From the NCBI RefSeq assembly GCF_902499125.1, contig NZ_CABVPX010000004.1, forward strand, positions 248,001-312,000: DNA of 64,000 bases, in the 5' to 3' direction. Source of the stretch: Burkholderia arboris. GTDB taxonomy: Bacteria > Pseudomonadota > Gammaproteobacteria > Burkholderiales > Burkholderiaceae. Below, one piece after another: positions 50,456 to 58,298 of this stretch. Each line of letters starts with the position of its first letter. Position 1 is the first letter of the stretch. The position numbers were made by a program, and so were the translations under genes. The notes under the pieces are model-generated. The model saw only the letters and a list, made by a program, of their open reading frames with translations, was not told where the DNA came from and ran no database searches.

Positions 50456-50791
50456 TTCCCCTCCTTGTGTCGGATGCGCGCCACCCAGGCAACGCGCTGC
50501 CGGCCCGGTTTCGACCGGGCTCGGACGGCGAAATCTAACACGAGACTTTATCGATAAAAAGTCGACAATTTGCCGGATCGGGTAAACGTTGAAGCGTGCA
50601 AGCACCGTGCCGGGGCCATGTGTCGGCCGTGTTTCATTGGACGAATCGATGGCGGGCCAGCCATCGCGGGCACGTTGGCCGCCGGTCGTGACACCGCGCA
50701 GCGGGGAAGCCTGCAACGGGCCGCCGCGCATGGCGGAGCCGGGGTGCGCCGACTACACTGGAAAGCATCGGCAACGGACGGGAGAGCCGCC
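50456..50791 (-). other. Intergenic region before the DUF969 operon
   Basis: A 336-bp divergent gap. It contains the TTTATCGATAAA dyad (50547-50558). Outside that no gene or repeat was seen. Confidence 0.5.
50544..50563. promoter_or_regulatory. Palindrome TTTATCGATAAA, with GACTTT/AAAGTC flanks
   Basis: TTTATCGATAAA (50547-50558) is a perfect 12-bp palindrome, and GACTTT (50544-50549) with AAAGTC (50558-50563) gives a second, overlapping dyad. It is in an AT-rich spot 92 bp upstream of the DUF969 gene. The form is like GntR/FadR-type operators; no regulator is adjacent. Confidence 0.45.
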
Positions 50792-51016
50792 ATGATTGAC
50801 GTATTCCAGACCATCGGCAGCCGCGCGTTCTCCGCTCATCTGGCGAAGGACGGGATGGTGACGCTGATGGAACAACGCCATGAAGTCGACCGCGTGACGC
50901 TCGCGACCGCCTATGCCGCGCTCGTCGAGGAGGCCGAGCAGGAAGGCGACCTGCGCGACGCGACGGTCGAAGGGATGATGCGCGCGCTGATCCAGGGCTA
51001 CGCGCGCAGCCATTGA
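50792..51016 (+). CDS. Small hypothetical protein, 74 residues
   Basis: Starts at the ATG at 50792, which follows GGGAGAGCCGCC. The protein is acidic, predicted mostly helical, with SRAFSAHLAKDGMVTLMEQRH at the start and ALVEEAEQEGDLRDATVEGM in the middle. No family is recognised. It is single, between the DUF969 operon (divergent) and two small genes on the opposite strand (convergent). The ribosome site and codon bias support a real gene. Confidence 0.6.
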   Translation: MIDVFQTIGSRAFSAHLAKDGMVTLMEQRHEVDRVTLATAYAALVEEAEQEGDLRDATVEGMMRALIQGYARSH

Positions 51017-51064
51017 CGACGCGGCCGCGCAGCCGCTGCGCGGCCCGATGCCCGGTACGGCCCG

Positions 51065-51505
51065 CTACGCGGCCGGCGTGCCGGCGCCCATGCCGAACCA
51101 CCGGCCCTCGCGCAGTTGCCGGTAATCGGCCTGCGTGAAGATCCTCAGCAGGTTCGCCACTGCGCCGTTGCTGGCGCGGTCGCATTCCGTCATGAAAGCT
51201 TCGACCTCGTCGCGGCCGGCAAACAGGATCGTGCTGAAGTAGCGTTCGCGCTGCGCGTCGGACAGGTTCGTCGCGCTCAGCTGGTACGGATGATGAAGCG
51301 CCGCGAACAGGAAGTAGTAGCGTTCGGCATCGTCGCTCAGCACGCGCAGCGCATCGGAATCGACCGGGAAATCGCGGTGGAACGATGCATGCCCGCTCTC
51401 GATGTCGATCCTGTACAGCAACCGGCCGTCCCGCTCGATCACGATCGGCGCGTACGGGTCGCGGCTGAGCCGCAGGGTGTCGGGTGGCGTCATGGCGTCC
51501 GTCAT
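51065..51505 (-). CDS. Hypothetical protein, 146 residues
   Basis: A soluble protein starting MTDAMTPPDTLRL; the ATG at 51505 overlaps the stop of the upstream secreted-protein gene (ATGA), and a second ATG at 51493 is possible. It has IDIESGHASFHRDFPVDSDALRV and AERYYFLFAALHHPYQL, with no known motif. Coupling to the exported protein suggests a shared function, for example as a cytoplasmic partner or immunity-like protein. I do not recognise the family. Confidence 0.65.
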   Translation of the reverse strand: MTDAMTPPDTLRLSRDPYAPIVIERDGRLLYRIDIESGHASFHRDFPVDSDALRVLSDDAERYYFLFAALHHPYQLSATNLSDAQRERYFSTILFAGRDEVEAFMTECDRASNGAVANLLRIFTQADYRQLREGRWFGMGAGTPAA

Positions 51506-52056
51506 TGCACGGTCAAATCCGCGCGCATCGCGTCGAATTCCGGCTTGTGCGCGTCGAAACCCGCGGCGGGCGCCGTATAGGACAGCCCGTACACGGTCGT
51601 CTCGCTCATCGTCGCGACGAGGATCTGCCGGATCGCCGTGCCGTCCGCACGATGCATGTCGCAGGTCGTCGCGAGCCCCGGGCGGCCGCCCAGCGGCGCC
51701 TGCCCGGCCGCCGTGCATTGCGTCGTCCAGCCGCGACTCCGGTAGCCGTCGACGATCACGTGCTGCATCGTGTCGAATTCGCGGTCGAGGCCGGCCGCAC
51801 CGTGATCGGTCCGCACGATCTGCATCAACGAAATCATGGCCTCGGCCGCGCCCGTCGCGTCGCGCTTCAGCGCGACCGCATTCGAGCCGGGCAGCGTCTT
51901 GCCCGCGCGGGTCGTCAGCGCGGGGCCGGCCGCCACCTCCCAGCCCGACGGCCAGGGGACGGCGGCGGGCGTTTCCGCAACCGCCGCGGCGGACGCGATG
52001 CACAGCCACGCGGCCATTGCCCGCAAGGGCATTTGAAAACGTGATGTCTCGTTCAT
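51502..52056 (-). CDS. Secreted hypothetical protein, possibly DUF4946-like
   Basis: A 184-residue protein with a clear Sec signal (MNETSRFQMPLRAMAAWLCIASAAAVAE, cleavage near residue 28). The mature start PAAVPWPSGWEVAAGP recalls DUF4946 proteins, though this is uncertain. It has two cysteines (TTQCTAAG, ATTCDMHRAD) that may form a disulfide and a C-terminal region with ETTVYGLSYTAPAAGF. The function is unknown. It overlaps the downstream gene by four bases and is divergent from the CheB-like gene. Confidence 0.65.
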   Translation of the reverse strand: MNETSRFQMPLRAMAAWLCIASAAAVAETPAAVPWPSGWEVAAGPALTTRAGKTLPGSNAVALKRDATGAAEAMISLMQIVRTDHGAAGLDREFDTMQHVIVDGYRSRGWTTQCTAAGQAPLGGRPGLATTCDMHRADGTAIRQILVATMSETTVYGLSYTAPAAGFDAHKPEFDAMRADLTVQ

Positions 52057-52423
52057 GTCGTTCAGTGTGGTTCGCTCGACGGGGATTCCAGGCGCACGGC
52101 GCGCCATGATCGCACGGCATGCCGGCGACGGGCCAGCGGCGACCGGCTGTCGCGAGGCGCCCGCGGCGCACCTGGCCCGCCCGAGATCCGTCGGCCGCCC
52201 GCGATATGCCGCACAGTCATAGAGGAAACGCACTGAAACCGCACAATGCGCGAATTTTTCGATTGCCGCCGCCCGCGCCGCATGACAGCATGCGGGGCGT
52301 CGCCAACCCAAAAGAATGCCGTGCCGTCCGGCCGCCGAAGCCGCCCGGCGGCGCCGAACAGGCAAGCCCTCCCATGAACCCGGCCACCCTCCAACATTAC
52401 GAACCGACCGGAGAATTCCGCTT
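52057..52423 (+). other. Intergenic region, no feature recognised
   Basis: A 367-bp gap between the secreted hypothetical gene (leftward) and the CheB-like gene (rightward). It probably holds both promoters; no clear dyad or gene was seen. Confidence 0.45.
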
Positions 52424-53428
52424 GTGAACATCGGCATCGTCAACGACCTCCCGCTTGCCGTCGAGGCGATGCGCCGCGCGATCGCGCGACGGCCCGAGCA
52501 CCGTGTGCTGTGGGTCGCGACCGACGGCGCGCAGGCCGTCGAACTGTGCGCCACGCAGCCACCCGACATCGTGCTGATGGACCTGATCATGCCGAAATTC
52601 GACGGGATCGAAGCGACGCGGCGGATCATGCGCTCCGAACGACCGTGCGCAATCCTGATCGTGACGAGCTGCATCGGCGCGAACGCGTGGCGCGTGTTCG
52701 AAGCGATGGGCGCCGGTGCGCTCGACGCAGTCGATACGCCGCGGCTCGGCGACGGCGCGGCCGGCGACACGACGAAGCTGCTGCTCGCGAAGATCGACCA
52801 GATCGGCCGCCTGCTCGACGCGCCGGGCGGCGCGCGCATCGCCGGCACGGCCGCCCGCGCCGGCGGCGGCCCGCTGATCGCGATCGGCGCCTCGGCCGGC
52901 GGCCCCGGCGCGCTCGCGTCGATCCTCGGCGGCCTGCCGGCCGATTTCAATGCGCCGATCGTGATCGTGCAGCACGTCGACCGCGCCTTCGCCGAAGGCA
53001 TGGCGCAATGGCTCGACGGTCAGACCCGGCTCGCCGTGCGCGTCGCACGCGAAGGCGACCGCCCGCAACCGGGCGTCGCGCTGCTCGCCGCGACCGACGA
53101 TCACCTGCGCATCACGCGCGCCGGCACGCTCGAGTACACGCGCGAGCCGACCGCCACGCCGTATCGCCCGTCGGTCGACGTGTTCTTCAACAGCCTGACC
53201 GAGCACTGGCCCGGCCGCGTGATCGGCGTGCTGCTCACGGGGATGGGGCGCGACGGCGCAATCGGCCTGAAGGCGCTGCGGATGAAGGGCTACCATACGA
53301 TCGCGCAGGACGAGGCGACGAGCGCCGTGTACGGGATGCCGAAGGCGGCCGCGACGCTCGGCGCGGCACGCGCGATCCTGCCGCTCGGACGCATCGCGGG
53401 CGAGCTGGCGGCGCTCACGCGGATCTGA
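52424..53428 (+). CDS. WspF/CheB-like receiver-methylesterase
   Basis: A 334-residue CheB: receiver at 2-120 with phospho-acceptor Asp in DIVLMDLIMP (about residue 52), and a methylesterase domain at about 150-334 with Ser in IGASAGGPGAL, His in IVQHVD and Asp in LLTGMGRDGA, so all three catalytic residues are present. It would demethylate or deamidate MCP glutamates. The GTG at 52424 has GGAGAATTCC before it. The next gene encodes a WspR-like cyclase, so WspF is the best analogue, but no wspA-E genes are adjacent, so it may serve a receptor system encoded elsewhere. Confidence 0.87.
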   Translation: MNIGIVNDLPLAVEAMRRAIARRPEHRVLWVATDGAQAVELCATQPPDIVLMDLIMPKFDGIEATRRIMRSERPCAILIVTSCIGANAWRVFEAMGAGALDAVDTPRLGDGAAGDTTKLLLAKIDQIGRLLDAPGGARIAGTAARAGGGPLIAIGASAGGPGALASILGGLPADFNAPIVIVQHVDRAFAEGMAQWLDGQTRLAVRVAREGDRPQPGVALLAATDDHLRITRAGTLEYTREPTATPYRPSVDVFFNSLTEHWPGRVIGVLLTGMGRDGAIGLKALRMKGYHTIAQDEATSAVYGMPKAAATLGAARAILPLGRIAGELAALTRI

Positions 53429-53495
53429 GCCCGACGATGAACACGCGCAACACCCATGCCGGCCCCTGCTACAACCGCAACAACCCGCATCGACC

Positions 53496-54560
53496 ATGAC
53501 CATTGACCTGACTCGCCCGCCGGGCGGTCCGACCGCGCCGCACGCCGACGTGCCGGCGATGGTGCTGCTGGTCGACGACCAGACGATCGTCGCGGAAGCG
53601 ATACGCCGCGCGCTCGTCGACGAGGAAGGCATCGACTTCCACTACTGCCCGCGCTCGGACGACGCGATGGCCACCGCGATCGAGACGCGGCCGACCGTGA
53701 TCCTGCAGGACCTCGTGATGCCCGGCACCGACGGGCTGAGCCTCGTGAAGGCGTACCGCGCGAACCCGGCGACGCGCGACGTGCCGATCATCGTGCTGTC
53801 GACGCAGGAAGAGCCGGTAATCAAGAGCGCCGCGTTCGCGTCCGGCGCGAACGACTATCTGGTCAAGCTGCCCGACCGCATCGAGCTCGTCGCGCGCATC
53901 CGCTACCACTCGCGCTCGTACATGAACCTGCTGCAGCGCGACGAAGCCTATCGCGCGCTGCGGCAGTCTCAGCAGCAACTGCTCGAGGCCAACCTCGAAC
54001 TGCGGCGCCTCACGCACTCGGACGGCCTGACCGGGCTGTCGAACCGGCGCTATCTCGACGAATACCTGGCTGCCGAATGGCGGCGCGGCACGCGCGAGCG
54101 CAGCGAGCTGTCGCTGCTGATGATCGATGTCGACAACTTCAAGCTCTACAACGACACGTACGGGCACGTGTCGGGCGACAGCGTGCTCAAGCAGATCGCC
54201 TCGACGATCGAGCGCTGCCTCGGGCAGTCGGGCGATCTCGCCGCGCGCTTCGGCGGCGAGGAATTCGCGGTCGTGATGCCGGCCACGTCGCCCGGCGCCG
54301 CGCGGCTGCTCGGCGAAAAGATCCGGCTCGCGGTCGAGGCGCTGCGGCTGCGGCACGCGCATTCGTCGACCGGCAACACGGTGACGATCAGCATCGGCGG
54401 CGCGAGCATCGTGCCCGCGCCCGGCCTGCCGACGACCGTGCTGATCGAGGCGGCCGACCGCGCGCTCTATCGCGCGAAGCACGAAGGCAAAAACCGCGTC
54501 GAGATCGATGCGACACCGACGCCGCCCGGCGGCGGGTTCGGCGCGCCGCGCGGCGAATGA
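53496..54560 (+). CDS. WspR-like receiver-GGDEF diguanylate cyclase with altered I-site
   Basis: A 354-residue response regulator: receiver at about 20-140 with Asp in VILQDLVMP, a helical linker, and GGDEF at about 180-345. The active site reads GGEEF (253-257), an active variant also found in WspR. The inhibitory site five residues before it, R-x-x-D in WspR, reads Gln244-Ser-Gly-Asp247, so the key Arg is lost and product inhibition by c-di-GMP is probably weak. It makes c-di-GMP when phosphorylated. It lies 67 bp after the CheB-like gene. Upstream kinase genes are not in the window. Confidence 0.88.
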   Translation: MTIDLTRPPGGPTAPHADVPAMVLLVDDQTIVAEAIRRALVDEEGIDFHYCPRSDDAMATAIETRPTVILQDLVMPGTDGLSLVKAYRANPATRDVPIIVLSTQEEPVIKSAAFASGANDYLVKLPDRIELVARIRYHSRSYMNLLQRDEAYRALRQSQQQLLEANLELRRLTHSDGLTGLSNRRYLDEYLAAEWRRGTRERSELSLLMIDVDNFKLYNDTYGHVSGDSVLKQIASTIERCLGQSGDLAARFGGEEFAVVMPATSPGAARLLGEKIRLAVEALRLRHAHSSTGNTVTISIGGASIVPAPGLPTTVLIEAADRALYRAKHEGKNRVEIDATPTPPGGGFGAPRGE

Positions 54561-54575
54561 CCGTGCGCGCCGCGC

Positions 54576-56822
54576 TTACGCGGCGCCGAGCCGGCGCGCG
54601 TAGTCGTTCGGGTCCAGCGGGCGGCTGAACAGGTAGCCCTGCTGCATGTCGCAGCCGATCTGCTGCAGGAACCACGACTGCGCCTGCGTCTCGACGCCCT
54701 CTGCCGTGACCTTCATCCCGAGCGAATGCGCCATCGCGACAACCGCCTGCGTGATCGCGACCGAGTCGTGATGATCGGGCACGCCCGACACGAACGAGCG
54801 GTCGACTTTCAGGTTGTGCAGCGGAAAGCGCTTCAGGTACGCGAGCGACGAATAGCCGGTGCCGAAATCGTCGACCGAGATCCGCACGTTCATGTCCGTG
54901 AGCGCTTCGAGCATCGGCAGCACGGTGTCCGTGTCGTTCATCAGCAGTCCTTCGGTGATCTCGAGTTCGAGCGCGGAAGGATCGAGCCGCGTTTGCGCGA
55001 GACAGCGATCGACCGATTCGACGAGCCCTTCGTGGAACTGCCGAGGCGACAGGTTGACGGCCAGCATCAGGTCGGGCGCAATCGTGCGGCGCCATTCGGC
55101 CGCCTGCCTGCAGGCCGTTTCGAGCACCCACTGGCCGATCGCGACGATCAGCCCGGTATCTTCCGCCACCGGGATGAATTCCGCCGGCGACATCGGCCCG
55201 AGCTCGGGGCTGTTCCAGCGCAGCAACGCTTCGGCGCCGACCGTGCGCCCGCTGCGCGCATCGACGACGGGCTGGTAGGCGAGCCGCAGCATGTCCGACG
55301 CGAGCGCGCGCCGCAGCGACTGCTCGACCGCGAAGCGGCGCTGCAGCCGCAGGTTGAGCTGCGCGGTGAAGAACGTGAAATGGTTGCGGCCGCGCTGCTT
55401 CGCGTCGTACATCGCCGAATCGGCGTTGCGCATCAGCGTGACCGCATCGTCGCCGTCGCGCGGCGCGACGCTGATCCCGATCGATACGCCGAGCCAGTAC
55501 TCGTTGTTCGCGATCGCGAACGGTTTCGCGATCGCGTCGATCACCTCGCGCGCGAGCACCGCGAGGCGGTCGGGATCGTCGCAGTCGTCGACGAGAATCA
55601 CGAACTCGTCGCCGCCGACGCGCGTGAGCGCATACCGGCTGCCCGCGCAGGCCGCGAGCCGCGCCGCGACACTGCGCAGCAGCGCGTCGCCCGCGTCGTG
55701 GCCGGCCGTGTCGTTGACCTTCTTGAAGCCGACGAGATCGATGAACAGGATCGCGACGCGTGCCGGCCGGCCCGCATCGTGCCCGCCGAACAGCTCGCGC
55801 ATGCGATCGGCGAGCCAGCGGCGGTTGTAGAGGCCCGTCAGCGCATCGCGCGTCGCCAGGTAGCGCAGCTGCTGCTGCGCTTCGCGCACGGGGCCGATAT
55901 CGTTGAACGACACGAGCACGGAGTCGGCCTGCGTCTCGCCCGGCCTCACGATCGGCACCGCGTTGCCGCGCACCCAGATGATGTCGCCGTCCGCCAGGCC
56001 GAAACCGACCGTGTAGTCGAGCATCGGCCTGGCCGTCTCGAGCGCGAGCCGGCTCGGCCACGCATCGGGCGCGATCGGCGTGCCGTCCTCGCGCAGCTTG
56101 CGCAGGATCACCGTCGACAGCCGGCGGCCGACGAGGTCGCCCTTCACGCGCATCATCCGGTTCGCGCTCGGGTTGCTGGCGACCACGACGCCGTCGCGCG
56201 ATACGACGAGAATCCCTTCGTTCAGGCTGTTGACGACAAGCCGGTGATGTTCCTCGCTGCGCGCCAGCTGCCGCGCGATCCGGTCCTGGTGCACCGCGAG
56301 CCCGACGCTGTTGCCGATGTCGCGCAACAGTTCGGTTTCCTCGTCGCTCGGCCGGCGCGGCCGGCGGTGATAGACGGCGAACGCGCCGAGCACGGCGCCC
56401 GAGTCGTCGAGAAACGGCACCGACCAGCATGCGCGCAGGCCCAGCGGCGATGCGATGGCACGGTAGTCGGCCCACAGCGGATCGGTTTCGATATCTTCGA
56501 CGGCGACCATCCGGCGCTCGTACATCGCCGTGCCGCATGAGCCGGCCGCAGGCCCGATCGGCGCACCGTCGATCGCGGCGCTGTATTGCGCAGGCAACGA
56601 CGGCGCCGCACCGACGCGCACGTGCACGCCGTCCGTATCGAGCAGCAGGATCGTGCACGATGCGCCGTCGCCGAGCAAAGCCTCGGCACGCCGGCAAACT
56701 TCGATCAGCAGTTCCGGCAGCGGGGTGTTGCGCGTGATCAGTCGCAGCACGCTTTGTTCGGACGCGAGCACTTCCGCCGCGAGCCCGAGGCTGTAACGAG
56801 AACTTTGCGGTTCGGTATTCAA
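54576..56822 (-). CDS. GAF-PAS-GGDEF-EAL c-di-GMP turnover protein
   Basis: A 748-residue cytoplasmic protein: GAF at about 15-180, PAS at about 195-310, GGDEF at about 320-480 with intact VGGDEF, and EAL at about 495-745 with EALLRW, DDFGTGYSSL and EGVETQAQ, the residues for phosphodiesterase activity. Both domains look catalytically complete. The frame has no ATG at the N-terminus. The TTG at 56822 is preferred because AGGA stands 6 bases before it and the protein then begins close to the GAF domain; the TTG at 56981 is an alternative. It converges on the WspR-like gene, so synthesis and breakdown genes are adjacent. Confidence 0.85.
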   Translation of the reverse strand: MNTEPQSSRYSLGLAAEVLASEQSVLRLITRNTPLPELLIEVCRRAEALLGDGASCTILLLDTDGVHVRVGAAPSLPAQYSAAIDGAPIGPAAGSCGTAMYERRMVAVEDIETDPLWADYRAIASPLGLRACWSVPFLDDSGAVLGAFAVYHRRPRRPSDEETELLRDIGNSVGLAVHQDRIARQLARSEEHHRLVVNSLNEGILVVSRDGVVVASNPSANRMMRVKGDLVGRRLSTVILRKLREDGTPIAPDAWPSRLALETARPMLDYTVGFGLADGDIIWVRGNAVPIVRPGETQADSVLVSFNDIGPVREAQQQLRYLATRDALTGLYNRRWLADRMRELFGGHDAGRPARVAILFIDLVGFKKVNDTAGHDAGDALLRSVAARLAACAGSRYALTRVGGDEFVILVDDCDDPDRLAVLAREVIDAIAKPFAIANNEYWLGVSIGISVAPRDGDDAVTLMRNADSAMYDAKQRGRNHFTFFTAQLNLRLQRRFAVEQSLRRALASDMLRLAYQPVVDARSGRTVGAEALLRWNSPELGPMSPAEFIPVAEDTGLIVAIGQWVLETACRQAAEWRRTIAPDLMLAVNLSPRQFHEGLVESVDRCLAQTRLDPSALELEITEGLLMNDTDTVLPMLEALTDMNVRISVDDFGTGYSSLAYLKRFPLHNLKVDRSFVSGVPDHHDSVAITQAVVAMAHSLGMKVTAEGVETQAQSWFLQQIGCDMQQGYLFSRPLDPNDYARRLGAA

Positions 56823-57147
56823 GATGAATCCTGCCGTCTGTCCGACCGGGTCTGATGCGCCCGATTCGTTATCGATCTTCCGTGCCCTGTTTCGCCCCGG
56901 GTTTACGCCGATGCCCGGTGCGCCCCGTTTGCGCGCCGAGCCAAGGCGCGCCGAAATATATTTAACACCAATCCGTGACAACCGGCGTGTCCGCGCACAT
57001 CAGGGCTTACGCTCGGTTGCCGCTCCCCCGCCCGCGGCGGTCAGCTCGCCGAAAGGCTTGCGCGCCGCGCGACGGCCTCGGGCGCCCCGGCGCGCCGGCT
57101 CCGAAACCGGTTCGTCAGATTGTGACGGCGCGCGGCTCCGTTCCCGG
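56823..57147 (-). other. Intergenic region upstream of the GGDEF-EAL gene
   Basis: A 325-bp gap holding the promoter candidate at 56955-56981. No gene is recognised. Confidence 0.45.
56955..56981 (-). promoter_or_regulatory. Sigma-70-like promoter candidate for the GGDEF-EAL gene
   Basis: On the minus strand TTGTCA (56976-56981) and TATATT (56955-56960) are 15 bases apart, in an AT-rich patch about 135 bp before the TTG start. Good boxes but short spacing. Confidence 0.35.
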
Positions 57148-58179
57148 TCAATCGCCGGCGCCGGGAGGCGTGCGCGTCACGGCCTTCAGCGCATCGATCG
57201 CGGCGGCGACCGACACGCTCGCGGGCGCCGCATACAGCGCGCCGACCGTATCGGGCATCGTCGACAGTTTCAGCGGCAGCCGGCCGACGCGCTCGCCGGC
57301 TCGCGTCGCCAGATCGAATGCGCGGGCCGACTGCACGAACAGGCACGGCGACTGTTCGGCGACCGCGCGGTTGGTCTGCCACGACACCGATTCCATCAGC
57401 ACGGACGGCGGCGCCAGGCCCGCCTTCGCGAACTCGGCGTCGAGCGCCGTGCGCGCGGGCGACCCCAGCGGCGGCGCGATCCACGGAAACGCGGCCGCGT
57501 CGCGCCAGCCGATCCGCGCGCGCCCGAGCAGCGGATGGCGCGGGCCGCAGACGACGATCATGTCGTCGCGGTACAGCGGCGCGACGTCGAGCCCCGCGCG
57601 TAGCGCCGACGCGTCGAGCCGGCACACGAGCAGGTCGAGCTCGCGGCGCTGCGCCTGCGCGAGCATCCGGTCGAGCGTGTCTTCCCGCACGTTGAGCTGC
57701 ACCGGGCGGCCGGCTTCCCGCAACCAGGCGAGCGCGCCCGGAATCAGCTGCGGCGCCATGTTCGGCAGCAGGCCGATCGACACCGGGCGGCCGGCGCCCG
57801 TGCGCAGCGCGTCGAACGCCGGCGCGACGCCTCGCATGTCGGTCAGCACGCGGCCGATGCATTCGAGCAGCGCATCGCCGTACGCCGTCGGCGCGACACG
57901 CCGCGACGTGCGCTCGAACAGCGGCAGGCCGAGCGATTCCTCGAGCTCGCGCAGCCATTTCGACAGCGCCGGCTGCGTGATCGACGCCGCCTCGGCCGTG
58001 CGCGCGAAGCTGCGCGTGCGCCCGAGCGTGTCGAGCGTTTCCATGTCACGCACGCGCAGCCGGCGCAGCGCCTGCGCGATGCGCTGCTCGTGGGCCGGTG
58101 CGCCGGGCGGCGCGAGCGGTTCCGGGCGCGTACGGCCGGCCGGGGCGCGGGGGTCGAAGGTCACGGGCGTCTCCGTCAT
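57148..58179 (-). CDS. LysR-family transcriptional regulator
   Basis: A 343-residue LysR protein with a 35-residue proline-rich N-terminal extension before the HTH (about residues 45-100: RSFARTAEAASITQPALSKWLRE). The effector domain follows with VSIGLLPNMAPQLIPGAL. It is divergent from the sulfatase gene; two ATCGATCGAT palindromes 21 bp apart sit between them. It probably controls the sulfatase in response to its product or sulfate status. The start at 58179 is the first ATG; an internal start near MET at residue 46 would remove the extension. Confidence 0.85.
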   Translation of the reverse strand: MTETPVTFDPRAPAGRTRPEPLAPPGAPAHEQRIAQALRRLRVRDMETLDTLGRTRSFARTAEAASITQPALSKWLRELEESLGLPLFERTSRRVAPTAYGDALLECIGRVLTDMRGVAPAFDALRTGAGRPVSIGLLPNMAPQLIPGALAWLREAGRPVQLNVREDTLDRMLAQAQRRELDLLVCRLDASALRAGLDVAPLYRDDMIVVCGPRHPLLGRARIGWRDAAAFPWIAPPLGSPARTALDAEFAKAGLAPPSVLMESVSWQTNRAVAEQSPCLFVQSARAFDLATRAGERVGRLPLKLSTMPDTVGALYAAPASVSVAAAIDALKAVTRTPPGAGD

Positions 58180-58195
58180 TCATGTTCGGCAGGTT

Positions 58196-58226
58196 ATCGA
58201 TCGATCCCGATCTTTCATCGATCGAT
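58196..58226. promoter_or_regulatory. Two ATCGATCGAT palindromes 21 bp apart
   Basis: Copies at 58196-58205 and 58217-58226, each self-complementary, exactly 21 bp (two helical turns) apart, between the divergent LysR and sulfatase genes. This is a fitting operator for a LysR tetramer. Confidence 0.55.
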
Positions 58227-58298
58227 ACGCGATCCTGCCGCATAGTCGTCGGCATGAAAACCCCCGGCACGAGCCGGCACGACCAGGAGACAACCGAC

